Assembly: GCF_028736235.1 (NCBI RefSeq)
Contig: NZ_CP117884.1
Location: forward strand, 2,232,001-2,296,000
Direction of reading: 5' to 3'
DNA length: 64,000 bases
Source of the DNA: Lacticaseibacillus pabuli
GTDB taxonomy: Bacteria; Bacillota; Bacilli; Lactobacillales; Lactobacillaceae
Shown: positions 54,693-63,847 of the stretch, in pieces
How the letters are laid out: each line of letters opens with the position of its first letter
How positions within the stretch are numbered: the first letter of the stretch is position 1
Notes under the pieces: generated by a model
Told to the model about the DNA's origin: nothing
The model's database searches: none
Seen by the model: the letters and a program-made list of their open reading frames with translations, nothing else
Translations under genes and position numbers: made by a program

Positions 54693-56075
54693 ATGCACAA
54701 AAGAATGAAACTCACGCGCTGGCTGTTGCTCGCCGTTGCCGCGGTGACGCTCGCCCTCGGATTTGCGAGCCAGCATCCGGTCCAGGCACAGTCCAACAAA
54801 TGGGTGAACGATCATACAAACACCCTCTCAAAGCAGACGATGCAGCGTATTTACGACATCAACGAGCAGGACTTCGCCAAAGTCACCGGCAACCCGCAGC
54901 TCATGGTTGAGGTGTACAACAAAATCCCAGATCGTGACGACGTGGATGACTTCAAAGTTGACCGGTTCCAAGACCTCGGCGTTGGTCGCAAGGGTTGGGA
55001 CAACGGCATGTACTTTGTGATTGCCCTCAAGCAGCACAAATATGGCCTCGAGGTTGGTTATGGCCTCGAATCCATAGTGCCTGATGCATCCAAGAGTAGC
55101 ATCATTACGGACCACATCAAGGCGGTGCTGCGCGCAGGCCACTATGATCTGGGTGTGCGCGAAATTTCCAATAATATTGCCCGCACCGTTAACAAGAACC
55201 AATCGGCAATCATGACACCTGGTGACATCGCGGCCAAGCACGCTGCGGATCAACGAATGCTGGCCACCATCGGCATCGTCGTTGCCATCATCGCCGGTGT
55301 CATCATCATCTGGCTTGCTTGGCTGGTGCTGCGCCACGTACACCGGCAGCGGGAATTCGACCGTCTGCTCCGTTCAGACGTCGATTGGCCTGCAAGCATG
55401 ACTTTAATCAACAGTCTGCCTGAGTCCGAACAGGATAAGTTCCAAACTCGTATCAAGGCGCCCTGGTTTGGCAAGTCCAATCCAGAACTGGTCTATCGCA
55501 AAGAATTTGCAGAATACGTCTGGAACAACCTGGCTGTGTTGGTTGATCGCACGCACACGCCCAGTCCTTATCCAGCGTATGTCTACGACAGCGTACCGAC
55601 TGGCTACGGCTTAGCAATTCCCACGGGAACAATTAGCGATGCTGCTGCGCAGAAGCCAAAGCGGAAAAGGCTGACGGTCGATGACGTCAATAACATGCCA
55701 AACCTGTCTGCGTTCATCGCCCGTTTGGATGCAAAATCGAAGTTCGAACCGTACACCATGTATCAAGCGGCGTTCGAAAAATGGGCGGCCGACAACAAGA
55801 TTGTCATGCCTGAACAAGCCTACGTGTGGCGTGAATTCATTACTAACGTCTCGGAAGATGACCAGGCGGAACTTGCGACCGCAAAAGCCCAAACCGCGGT
55901 ATTTGCGGCCATCCTGTACCACAAGCACCATCCAAATGAGAATCAAACCAATAATCTGCTCGCGTTGCCAATCTGGGTTGCCGGCAACTACGGCGGCGGT
56001 TCCCAAGGCGGCGGCTTTGGTTCCGGCGGTGGTGGTGGCATGTCCGGCGGCGGCGGTTTCTCTGGCGGCTGGTAA
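54693..56075 (+). CDS. TPM-domain membrane protein (YgcG type)
   Basis: 460 residues; TTGGAGGT before ATG. Signal peptide (to about 33, ending VQAQS), an extracellular TPM domain (about 37-175; WVNDHTNTLSKQTMQRIYD, GWDNGMYFVIALKQHKYGLEVGYGLE), a membrane helix (MLATIGIVVAIIAGVIIIWLAWLV as landmark GIVVAIIAGVIIIWLAW), a cytoplasmic region, and a Gly/Ser-rich C-terminus (GGGFGSGGGGGMSGGGGFSGGW) typical of YgcG-like proteins. TPM domains bind metal and some are phosphatases; role in photosystem repair is not relevant here. Confidence 0.85.
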   Translation: MHKRMKLTRWLLLAVAAVTLALGFASQHPVQAQSNKWVNDHTNTLSKQTMQRIYDINEQDFAKVTGNPQLMVEVYNKIPDRDDVDDFKVDRFQDLGVGRKGWDNGMYFVIALKQHKYGLEVGYGLESIVPDASKSSIITDHIKAVLRAGHYDLGVREISNNIARTVNKNQSAIMTPGDIAAKHAADQRMLATIGIVVAIIAGVIIIWLAWLVLRHVHRQREFDRLLRSDVDWPASMTLINSLPESEQDKFQTRIKAPWFGKSNPELVYRKEFAEYVWNNLAVLVDRTHTPSPYPAYVYDSVPTGYGLAIPTGTISDAAAQKPKRKRLTVDDVNNMPNLSAFIARLDAKSKFEPYTMYQAAFEKWAADNKIVMPEQAYVWREFITNVSEDDQAELATAKAQTAVFAAILYHKHHPNENQTNNLLALPIWVAGNYGGGSQGGGFGSGGGGGMSGGGGFSGGW

Positions 56076-56090
56076 GAATTGAGACACAAA

Positions 56091-56128
56091 AATAGGAGTT
56101 ACCACAACCGATGTGGTAGCTCCTATTC
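56091..56128. terminator. Bidirectional terminator
   Basis: Stem AATAGGAGTTACCAC/GTGGTAGCTCCTATT between the TPM gene and oppF. Confidence 0.88.
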
Positions 56129-56140
56129 GTTTGGTCTTAA

Positions 56141-57094
56141 TTAAGCATTGTAGCTCGCAGCCTTGGCCTTGTAGCCTTCGATTTCGCCGGCAGCGGCGTA
56201 AACAAAGTGGCCTGGTGTGATTTCGACCATTGAACGGTCTTGGCCGTCCTCTTCGATACTTGAGTCGTAGGCAACTGCCTTGCGACGCCGTTCTGTTTCA
56301 GGATCTGGAACAGGAATGGCGGAGAGCAGGCTCTGCGTGTACGGGTGCAACGGGTGATTGTAGACTTCATCAGAAGTTGACAGTTCAACCAAACGGCCAT
56401 TATGCATAACGGCAATTCGGTCGGAAATGTACTTCACCATGGACAAGTCATGGGCGATGAAGAGGTACGTCAGGTTACGCTGGTCCTGAATTTCCTTGAG
56501 CAGGTTAACCACCTGGGCCTGGATGGAAACATCCAGCGCGGAGATAGGTTCGTCAGCGATAATGAACTGTGGCTGCACGGCAAGCGCACGGGCAATCCCG
56601 ATACGCTGACGCTGGCCACCTGAGAATTCATGCGGGTAACGGGACGCATGGTCGGGGTTCAAACCAACCAGTTCCAGCAAGTTGGCAACCTGTGCGTCGC
56701 GGTCCTTGCTGTCCTTGGCGAGATGGTGAATATCGATCCCTTCAGCGATGATATCCTTGATCTTCATACGTGGATTGAGCGATGCGTATGGGTCTTGGAA
56801 AATCATCTGGGTTTCACGACGGAACTCAGCCATCTGCTTGCTGCTGTTGCGCAGCTTGGCAATGTCCTTGCCTTCGAATTTAATTTCACCAGACGTTGGC
56901 TTGTACAAACGGATGATGGCACGGCCAGTGGTGGTCTTACCAGAACCAGATTCACCAACAAGTCCCAAGGTCTCACCCTTGTAAATGTCAAAGGAGATAT
57001 CCTGAATGGCACGGACTTCATCCTTCTTACCAGGGTTGAAGTACTGCTTCAGGTGCTTAACGGAAACTAAGACTTCCTTTTTTTCGTCAGCCAT
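56141..57094 (-). CDS. oppF: Oligopeptide ABC transporter ATP-binding protein
   Basis: 317 residues. Walker [14 protein letters not shown]-loop PYASLNPRM, signature [15 protein letters not shown], Walker [13 protein letters not shown], switch His in IAHDL, C-terminal oligopeptide-transporter extension ([12 protein letters not shown], CxxP-type zone without cysteines). Last gene of oppBCDF; its start directly follows the oppD stop. Confidence 0.94.
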   Translation of the reverse strand: MADEKKEVLVSVKHLKQYFNPGKKDEVRAIQDISFDIYKGETLGLVGESGSGKTTTGRAIIRLYKPTSGEIKFEGKDIAKLRNSSKQMAEFRRETQMIFQDPYASLNPRMKIKDIIAEGIDIHHLAKDSKDRDAQVANLLELVGLNPDHASRYPHEFSGGQRQRIGIARALAVQPQFIIADEPISALDVSIQAQVVNLLKEIQDQRNLTYLFIAHDLSMVKYISDRIAVMHNGRLVELSTSDEVYNHPLHPYTQSLLSAIPVPDPETERRRKAVAYDSSIEEDGQDRSMVEITPGHFVYAAAGEIEGYKAKAASYNA

Positions 57095-58147
57095 TTATTC
57101 CGCCTCCTTCGTCTCTGGATTCATTTTCTTCCAGATCTCACGACGACGCGCAATTTCTGGTGGCAATTCTACCTTTGGTGCGTCTGGATGCAAGAGCCAG
57201 GTTGCGGCGTAATGCGTGTCAGACACCTTGAAGAATGGTGGTTCCTCTTCTGTATCAATCTGCATCGCGTAGTGGTTACGTGGTGCAAACGCATCGCCCT
57301 TTGGTGGATCCAGCAAACTTGGTGGTGTCCCAGGAATGGCGTGCAGGCGATCGGAGTTTGTCTCCAGCGTCGGCATGGATTCGAGCAGACCCCAAGTGTA
57401 AGGGTGCTGGGCGTTGTAGAAGATTTCATCCACAGTCCCGTATTCAACAATCTTGCCGGCGTACATAACGGCGACACGGTCGGCAATCCCGGCAACAACC
57501 CCCAGGTCATGCGTGATGAAGATAATCGACGTATCGATCTTCGTCTGCAGTTCCTTGAGCAGGTCCAGAATCTGCGCCTGGATCGTCACATCCAGCGCGG
57601 TGGTTGGTTCATCAGCAATCAGAATTTGCGGATTGTTGATGATGGCAATCGCGATAACAATACGTTGACGTTGACCACCGGAGAACTGGTGTGGGTAGTC
57701 CTTAAGACGAACCTTCGCATTGTGGATCCCAACAGTTTCCAGGACACGCGCAGCTTCGTCCATCGCAGCCTGCTTCGAAATGTTCCCGTGAATATGGAGC
57801 ACTTCAGCGACCTGCTTACCAATTGGCATGGTTGGGTCAAGTGAAGTCATTGGGTCTTGGAAAATCATGGAGATGTCATTCCCACGCATTTCGTTCAATT
57901 CGTGTTCGGACTTCTTCAGAATATCTTCGCCGTTGAACAGGATTTCCCCGTTCTTAACTTCCCCGTTTTTGGCCAGGAGTCCCATGATGGTACGCAGGGT
58001 AACAGACTTACCAGAACCGGATTCACCAACAATCGCCAGCGTCTCACCCTTGTTCAGGTGGAAGGACACGTCGCGGATGGCGTGCACCGTTCCGGCGTAA
58101 GTGTGAAAATCAATCACCAAATCATTAACTTCTAGGATTTTGCTCAC
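57095..58147 (-). CDS. oppD: Oligopeptide ABC transporter ATP-binding protein
   Basis: 350 residues. Walker A GESGSGKSVTLR, signature [15 protein letters not shown], Walker B ILIADEPTTALD, ITHDLGVVAGIADRVAVMYAG, and the C-terminal region HPYTWGLLESMP...GTPPSLLDPPKGDAF usual for OppD. AGGAGG box. Eleven bases after oppC. Confidence 0.94.
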   Translation of the reverse strand: MSKILEVNDLVIDFHTYAGTVHAIRDVSFHLNKGETLAIVGESGSGKSVTLRTIMGLLAKNGEVKNGEILFNGEDILKKSEHELNEMRGNDISMIFQDPMTSLDPTMPIGKQVAEVLHIHGNISKQAAMDEAARVLETVGIHNAKVRLKDYPHQFSGGQRQRIVIAIAIINNPQILIADEPTTALDVTIQAQILDLLKELQTKIDTSIIFITHDLGVVAGIADRVAVMYAGKIVEYGTVDEIFYNAQHPYTWGLLESMPTLETNSDRLHAIPGTPPSLLDPPKGDAFAPRNHYAMQIDTEEEPPFFKVSDTHYAATWLLHPDAPKVELPPEIARRREIWKKMNPETKEAE

Positions 58148-58158
58148 AATTACACCTC

Positions 58159-59175
58159 CTATCGTTCTGAGCGAGGGTCAAAGGCATCACGGAGACCATC
58201 AGCCAGCAAGTTAAATGCGAGCATCAGGACGGAGATGACAATGGCCGGGTAAATCATCTGGTAAGGCAGGAACCGGAAGTTCTTTTGCCCATCAGACAGC
58301 AGCGTCCCCAGACTAGCGGTTGGCGCAGGAATCCCAATCCCGATGTAGGACAGGAAGGCTTCAAAGAAGATCGCCGTTGGAATGGTAAACATCGTCTGGA
58401 TAATAATGGTGGAGCTCAAGTTTGGAATCAAGTGCTTCAGCGCAATCTTGAGTGGTGATTCACCCAGCGTCTGGGCGGCCAAGATAAACTCTTGGTCACG
58501 CAGCTGCAGGGTTTGGGCTCGAATTAGTCGGGCCATGGTCACCCACCCGGTGAACCCAATCGCGATGATGATGGACAGCAGACCTGGACGGAAGACCAGG
58601 AGCATCAGGATAACCACAACCAGGTTTGGCACGGAACTGATGATTTCGATGAAACGCTGCATCACGTTATCGACCATGCCCCCGTTCCAGCCAGAGACAA
58701 TCCCGTAGATGATCCCAATGGTGAGGTCAAACAGGGTCGCCATGAGGGCAACGAACAAGGAAACACGTGTCCCAACGAGGATACGGCTCAGGATGTCACG
58801 GCCCAGGCTATCAGTGCCCAGTGCGTACCAAACGTTATTCGGTACACCCACGGCCTTGTAGACATCGGTCTTGCCGCCTTGGTAGAGCCCCATCCCGCGG
58901 AAACCGGGAATGTTCAGGTCAGCAATCTTAGGTGGCAAGTTGTTCCACTTCAGGTGCTGCGTATTGGGGTTCTGTGGTGAAATCCAGAAACTCAGGATGG
59001 CAAGTGCTGCCATGATAATCAGAATCCACAGGGAGACCATCGCCACCTTGTTGCGCTTCAAACGCCGGAAAGCATCCTGCGAGAAGGTCAAGCTAGGTGT
59101 GGAGATGTGTTCCTGGGCTTCTTTTTCAATGTGTGCCTTTTTAAAGCTATCGGCATTAATTTTGTAATCAGCCAT
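58159..59175 (-). CDS. oppC: Oligopeptide ABC transporter permease
   Basis: 338 residues. Six membrane helices: first at KVAMVSLWILIIMAALAILSF, then the TMD with the EAA-type loop (AAQTLGESPLKIALKHLIPN). LGTDSLGRDILSRILVGTRVS is the OppC/DppC signature. Two bases after oppB. Confidence 0.94.
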   Translation of the reverse strand: MADYKINADSFKKAHIEKEAQEHISTPSLTFSQDAFRRLKRNKVAMVSLWILIIMAALAILSFWISPQNPNTQHLKWNNLPPKIADLNIPGFRGMGLYQGGKTDVYKAVGVPNNVWYALGTDSLGRDILSRILVGTRVSLFVALMATLFDLTIGIIYGIVSGWNGGMVDNVMQRFIEIISSVPNLVVVILMLLVFRPGLLSIIIAIGFTGWVTMARLIRAQTLQLRDQEFILAAQTLGESPLKIALKHLIPNLSSTIIIQTMFTIPTAIFFEAFLSYIGIGIPAPTASLGTLLSDGQKNFRFLPYQMIYPAIVISVLMLAFNLLADGLRDAFDPRSER

Positions 59176-59177
59176 AG

Positions 59178-60104
59178 TTATTTAGACCCCCCTGAAAGTC
59201 GAATACGTGGGTCGATCAATCCATACAGAATATCGGAAATCAGCAGGACCACAACCAGCATGAAGGAATACAGCATCGTCAGACCCATGATGGTCGGGTA
59301 ATCGTTCGTCAGAATGGAACGGACGAACTGTTCCCCAATCCCAGGAATCGCGAAGATGTTTTCAACAACAAGAGACCCAACCATCAAATCGACGGCCATA
59401 GGACCAATGATGGTGACAACTGGAATCATTGAGTTCCGCAGCGCGTGCTTTGCCACAACGCCCCATTCGCTCTCACCTTTAGAACGGGCAAGTTCAATGT
59501 AGTCGGAGTTCAGCACATCGACCATTTCAGTCCGCATGAATCGTGCGGTCTGGGCAAGTGGCGCCATCGCGAGCGCAATCGTTGGCAGGATGGAAGAACT
59601 AAAACCATCCCACAGTGCGATTGGGAAGATGTGCAACTTGTAGGCCAGCCAGAACTGGAGTAGCGCAGCGAACACGAAGTTAGGAATGGAACGACCCAGA
59701 ATCGCGAAAATCGTTGCAACAGAGTCAACCCAGGTGTTCGCGCGGATAGCCGCAACGGCACCAAGCAGGATCCCGAGCAATGTCCCGATGACCATTGCCT
59801 GTGCACCAATCTGAAGTGAAGGTGCAACACGGGAAGCGATGAGGTGGGAAACACTCTGACCAGCGAACTGGTAAGAGGTCCCAAAGTCACCGTGCAGCAT
59901 GCCGCCCAAGTACTTCAGGTACTGAACGTAGACAGGCTTGTCGAGGCCATTAGCCTTCTTCAAAGCTGCCAGCTGTTCAGCCGGAATCTTCGGGTTGTTA
60001 AATGGTGTCCCTGGCATGAGTTTCATCAAGAAGAACGTAAGCGACGCGATGATGAAAAGAGTCAGGATCAGGTAAAAGATACGTTTTAAAATGTACTTAG
60101 CCAT
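59178..60104 (-). CDS. oppB: Oligopeptide ABC transporter permease
   Basis: 308 residues from the ATG at 60104 (GAGGGAAATTC upstream; nine codons open before it). MAKYILKRIFYLILTLFIIAS is the usual OppB start; EAA loop ARSKGESEWGVVAKHALRNS; C-terminus LISDILYGLIDPRIRL. First gene of the operon; no substrate-binding gene is transcribed with it, so the three OppA proteins nearby are the likely partners. Confidence 0.94.
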   Translation of the reverse strand: MAKYILKRIFYLILTLFIIASLTFFLMKLMPGTPFNNPKIPAEQLAALKKANGLDKPVYVQYLKYLGGMLHGDFGTSYQFAGQSVSHLIASRVAPSLQIGAQAMVIGTLLGILLGAVAAIRANTWVDSVATIFAILGRSIPNFVFAALLQFWLAYKLHIFPIALWDGFSSSILPTIALAMAPLAQTARFMRTEMVDVLNSDYIELARSKGESEWGVVAKHALRNSMIPVVTIIGPMAVDLMVGSLVVENIFAIPGIGEQFVRSILTNDYPTIMGLTMLYSFMLVVVLLISDILYGLIDPRIRLSGGSK

Positions 60105-60510
60105 GAATTTCCCTCGCTTAGTTTTGTGCAATGCACTGAAAGAATTGCCGCGGGGCGTCGATGCGTCCGATTAATCTGGACGGACCCACGCCCCCACATG
60201 AAACTTTCGAATTTTGTTAACTAAAAATGTACATTAAAAAGGTATTAAAGTAAAGGCCTAGTGCTCATAAAAAAGGGCGAATATGCAAGTTGTCGCGCCG
60301 CAAAAGCGTGCGTGTGCGAAATAGCCAATGCCGCCAGCCCTTATGTGGCGCGGGACAGCGGCGGCGTGTAAATCTGCGACAAAATAGGACGCACTTTTTA
60401 CAATTATTTTCGTCACGTTTCTCATTATCACGTCTGTTTTGCTGAAATATTTTTGTGAAAGCGCTACAAAGTATTTTGTTGCGCAAACGGGCGTTTACAA
60501 ATCGCATACA
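60105..60510. promoter_or_regulatory. Upstream region of oppB
   Basis: About 400 bases without a gene. A cre-like half site TGAAAGCG with partial symmetry lies at 60452-60470; promoter boxes are not clear. Confidence 0.3.
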
Positions 60511-60539
60511 AAAATGGGCATTGTTCATGACAATGCCCA
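60511..60539 (-). terminator. Terminator of the Cof-type gene
   Basis: Stem TGGGCATTGT/ACAATGCCCA; read leftward followed by TTTTTG. Confidence 0.88.
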
Positions 60540-60546
60540 CCATTCT

Positions 60547-61374
60547 TTAATTTATATGTGGATGTGGCAAATTAAATCGTTGCTCCAAGAACTTGGCAAT
60601 GCCATCCTCGGTATTCGATGCCGTCTCGTACTTCGCGATGTTTTTAACGGCGGCCACCGCGTTCGCCATCGCCACGCTAATCCCTGCGACCTGGAGCATC
60701 CCCCGGTCGTTCATTCCGTCGCCAAACGCAATCGTCCGTTCGGCAGGAATCCCGGTCAGCTTCTGCAACTCCTGGATGGCCGTGGCCTTGTCGATGCCCT
60801 TGGGAATGAGTTCCATGTTATCCGTATTGCTAGCCGAAACGTGCAGCAACCCTGACGCATCCAGCTCATTCATCGACCGCTTAAGTCCAAAGCTGTCACG
60901 TGGGCTGATGACGATTCCGTTGGTAATGCGTTCCTTGTGTGCCAGCAAATTCTCCAGCGTGCCGACTTCCTTCACCTCGACGGTCAAGCCCTTATCGAAA
61001 ACGCGCAGGGCATCTGCCACGAAGGTCGGCGGCGTCTTGGTGTAGTAAACCGTGTCATCTGTGAAGTAAAAAGCGGTCAGTCCGTGGCTTTCCGTAATTT
61101 CATTCACCGCTCGTAGGGCCTTCTCGCCTAACAGATGGTGCACCCGCTTGCCGCCAAAATCGTACACGGCGCCGTTCGAGCCAATCACACCTGCACGTGG
61201 GCCCACCTGGTTAGCGATAATCTTTGCCAGAGCGTACATGCGGCCAGTGGCAACGAAAAACTGGTGACCCTGGTCCATGCAGGCATTTAACGCGGCGACC
61301 GTGCGCGGCGACACGTGCTGATGATCCACTGCGAGTGTCCCGTCAATGTCGGTGATGATGAGATATGGTTCCAT
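60547..61374 (-). CDS. Cof-type HAD phosphatase
   Basis: 275 residues; GGGGAGGC before ATG. Motif I ITDIDGTLAV, motif II VATGRM, motif IV AFGDGMNDRGML, with a C2B cap between. Such enzymes hydrolyse sugar phosphates, flavin or pyridoxal phosphates; substrate unknown. Only distantly similar to the HAD protein at 15740. It stands alone between terminators. Confidence 0.87.
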   Translation of the reverse strand: MEPYLIITDIDGTLAVDHQHVSPRTVAALNACMDQGHQFFVATGRMYALAKIIANQVGPRAGVIGSNGAVYDFGGKRVHHLLGEKALRAVNEITESHGLTAFYFTDDTVYYTKTPPTFVADALRVFDKGLTVEVKEVGTLENLLAHKERITNGIVISPRDSFGLKRSMNELDASGLLHVSASNTDNMELIPKGIDKATAIQELQKLTGIPAERTIAFGDGMNDRGMLQVAGISVAMANAVAAVKNIAKYETASNTEDGIAKFLEQRFNLPHPHIN

Positions 61375-61440
61375 AAACTGTGCCGCCTCCCCTTTACTAA
61401 TTGAGACCAGTTTAGCAGAAAATGGCGGCGGCGGCCAAAC

Positions 61441-61468
61441 GAAAACCGTCCCGGAATCGAGACGGTTT
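61441..61468 (-). terminator. Terminator of the pilus operon
   Basis: Stem AAACCGTC/GACGGTTT just after the sortase gene; read leftward followed by TTCG. Confidence 0.7.
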
Positions 61469-61474
61469 CCGTCA

Positions 61475-62248
61475 TTAATCGACTGCTTGACGTTTCTTAC
61501 GCCGCCAAATGAGCCATAACAGTCCCAGCAGTGCCAAGGTCACGATGACCAAAATGACGCCGTTGCGCCAATCGCTGCGCCGCTGTGCCACTTCGATTGC
61601 GCGGCTGAGTTCTGCCGTGTAAGGCACACGGTGGCCCCGAACGAGCAGTCGATGCGTATTCAGTGGCACTGGCGTACAGGTTAGGAGCGTCACCAAATCC
61701 CGATTTGGATCAATGTGCAACTGGCTAACATCATGAGGTTCGACGGTGAACTTCGCGTCGACGGCATAGGCTAACTTGCGCTCACCCACCGTGATCACAA
61801 AGCGGTCGCCTTTCTTCATCTTGTGCAGACGGCTGAAGAACTCCTTGCCTGGTAAGCCGCTGTGTGCCGAAATGACGGCGTGGGTGCCTCTCCCGCCGGT
61901 GGGGGCGCTACCGCCGTGCAGGACACCCGCACCGCGGTTCAACGCGTCCTCGGAGATATTATCGAAGAGGAGCATCCCCACCTGCAACGTCGGCAGGGTG
62001 ATGCTGCCAAGGACCTGCTGTTGCATCTCCTTGTCCAGATTCTTCGTCGTGAAGGCCGGGGCAAATTTGTTGCCTTCTAACTTGGCCAACGCCGCGGCAC
62101 GTTTTTCCTGATCTGCCTTGTCCCGCCGCAATTCACCGATTTGAATCCGGTCATGGATGGCAACCATCGCCCGACTCGCGAAGGGGTATAAGCAGATTAA
62201 AATGCCGAGGGTGAGGAGCACGCGCCGAATCCAATCTCGTTTGGTCAT
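61475..62248 (-). CDS. srtC: Class C (pilus) sortase
   Basis: 257 residues from the ATG at 62248 (GGGGG eight bases upstream; GTG at 62257 alternative). N-terminal membrane helix (VLLTLGILICLYPFASRA), catalytic His in ISAHSGL, catalytic Cys in LVTLLTCTPVPLNTHRLLVRG with the Arg, and a second C-terminal helix (VILVIVTLALLGLLWLIW) with a basic tail, as in class C. It joins pilin subunits by linking the LPXTG Thr to a pilin-motif Lys. Adjacent to its pilin by 15 bases. Confidence 0.92.
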   Translation of the reverse strand: MTKRDWIRRVLLTLGILICLYPFASRAMVAIHDRIQIGELRRDKADQEKRAAALAKLEGNKFAPAFTTKNLDKEMQQQVLGSITLPTLQVGMLLFDNISEDALNRGAGVLHGGSAPTGGRGTHAVISAHSGLPGKEFFSRLHKMKKGDRFVITVGERKLAYAVDAKFTVEPHDVSQLHIDPNRDLVTLLTCTPVPLNTHRLLVRGHRVPYTAELSRAIEVAQRRSDWRNGVILVIVTLALLGLLWLIWRRKKRQAVD

Positions 62249-62263
62249 CGCGTGCACCCCCTT

Positions 62264-63778
62264 TTAGGCAGTTTTGTCGTTTTTCTTGTTGCGAAGGAAG
62301 AATGCCCCAATCAGTAAGACCAGTCCAATGAGCACGATGGCAATCAGCCCGATACTACCTGTGGACGGCAATGAACCGTTCCCCATTGTCTTATAGTTTG
62401 TAATGGTCTTTTGATCCTTGCTGTAAGTCTCAAACGCCACCGTGTAGTCAAACTTGGCGTCATCATCCTTAGGCACAAGGTGTCCTTCTGGCGTTTCAAC
62501 TTCGATTAAGGTGTAGTCGCCGTACTTCAGACCAGGCACCGCAGCGAGTCCGTTTTCATCAGTCCGAATGACGGTTGGTTTGTCCGCGTCATCACTCGGC
62601 GCCAGTTCATCCACCCAAGTAACGCCAGTGATGTTTGGCAACGTCCCCTCAAACCGGGCGTACTTGCCGCCGAGTGACAGCACGAACCCGGCGTCCTTTA
62701 GTTTTTCGCCTTCCTCGTTGACCTTCATAATCTTCATGCCACCGGTGATAATTGCTGTGCTATCAACCTTCGTGGTGTGATTTTGGCCACCTGAGAAGTT
62801 TTGGAAGGTGAGTTCGTTCATTGCGGCGTTATCCGGAACCAACGCCTGAGTCGTCTTCACCTTGTACTTCAAGCTGACCGTTTTACCCGCGTTGTCCTTG
62901 TAGATTCCGGCGCGTTGCGGGTCCGTTGGTGCTAGCACAATCTTCCAGATAGTACCATTGCCCGGCTCAGTCAGCACGCCCCCCAGATCTGCCAGGGGTG
63001 TAGCTGTCTCCGCACCGTCCAGGTAAACCGCGAGTGAATCTTTGACGTAGTCCACCCCTGTCATCTTGTCGAGAATGGTGAAATTGATGTAGGCGTTCTG
63101 CGGCCGGGTAATATCCGTGGGGATGGTGAAATCCACTTGGTACTCGAGTTCGGTACCAACTTCAAAATCGCGGGGGCCATCCTCAGTTCCCGTCAAGAGC
63201 CGCTTACTCACTTGGTAGTTTTTCGGGTAAACCCTCACCACCCCGTCCTCATTTTCGATTGGCAAGATGATGATGAAGGGTACGCTCCCGTAATGACCTT
63301 TGGGGGTACCAGTTTCTTTCACCATAAAGACGGAGTAATTCGAACTAGTTTTCTCAGGCAATCCCGGGATATTCGCAACCCCATCTGCTCCCGTCGTCCC
63401 AGTGCTCGGCTCGATGCCGGCCGTGTAGGTCCCCGAGTTGAAAATGGCTTCTGCAATCAGTTCATCCCTAGACTTGTCTGGTTTGTTTTTGATCTCTGAA
63501 TAGAACTTATCGCTGATGTTGTAAATGCTGAACGTCGCGCCAGCAACAGGCTTAGTGTCTTGCAACATTTTATCCACGTCAGCCGCATTGCTGTTATCAA
63601 CCACTTGATTTAGCCCCGCCCCATCCCGTTTGTTCACCTGAATGGTCACAGAATCCCCGTCAGCGGCGGTCGTCACAACTGGACGCAAGGCACCGACTGC
63701 GCCGATAATTGTGCCCAGCACCATAATCAATGCTAACGCCAAGTGCTTTGCTTGATGTTTCATTCCCGATATTCTCAT
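62264..63778 (-). CDS. Backbone pilin, LPXTG
   Basis: 504 residues; GGGGG nine bases before ATG. Signal peptide to about 39; N-terminal domain with isopeptide-type residues; pilin motif VRVYPKN near 182 with its Lys, which the sortase uses for polymerisation; two further SpaA-type beta domains; E-box-like YTLIEVETPEGHL near 427; C-terminal LPSTG, membrane helix (IAIVLIGLVLLIGAFFL) and RNKKNDKTA tail. This is a SpaA/FimA-type major pilin. Confidence 0.9.
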   Translation of the reverse strand: MRISGMKHQAKHLALALIMVLGTIIGAVGALRPVVTTAADGDSVTIQVNKRDGAGLNQVVDNSNAADVDKMLQDTKPVAGATFSIYNISDKFYSEIKNKPDKSRDELIAEAIFNSGTYTAGIEPSTGTTGADGVANIPGLPEKTSSNYSVFMVKETGTPKGHYGSVPFIIILPIENEDGVVRVYPKNYQVSKRLLTGTEDGPRDFEVGTELEYQVDFTIPTDITRPQNAYINFTILDKMTGVDYVKDSLAVYLDGAETATPLADLGGVLTEPGNGTIWKIVLAPTDPQRAGIYKDNAGKTVSLKYKVKTTQALVPDNAAMNELTFQNFSGGQNHTTKVDSTAIITGGMKIMKVNEEGEKLKDAGFVLSLGGKYARFEGTLPNITGVTWVDELAPSDDADKPTVIRTDENGLAAVPGLKYGDYTLIEVETPEGHLVPKDDDAKFDYTVAFETYSKDQKTITNYKTMGNGSLPSTGSIGLIAIVLIGLVLLIGAFFLRNKKNDKTA

Positions 63779-63847
63779 GATTTTTACCCCCTATTAGATA
63801 AGTCACAATAACTCTGTCACCTGCCATCATTATTAATTTTGTACAAG

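Noticed and set aside
60452..60470. CcpA cre site
   Set aside because: Only the left half fits the consensus; the right half lacks the CA end, so it is not called as a site.
60265..60543. 92-codon leftward frame upstream of oppB
   Set aside because: It runs through the terminator of the Cof-type gene, is very Arg/Cys-rich and has no ribosome binding site.
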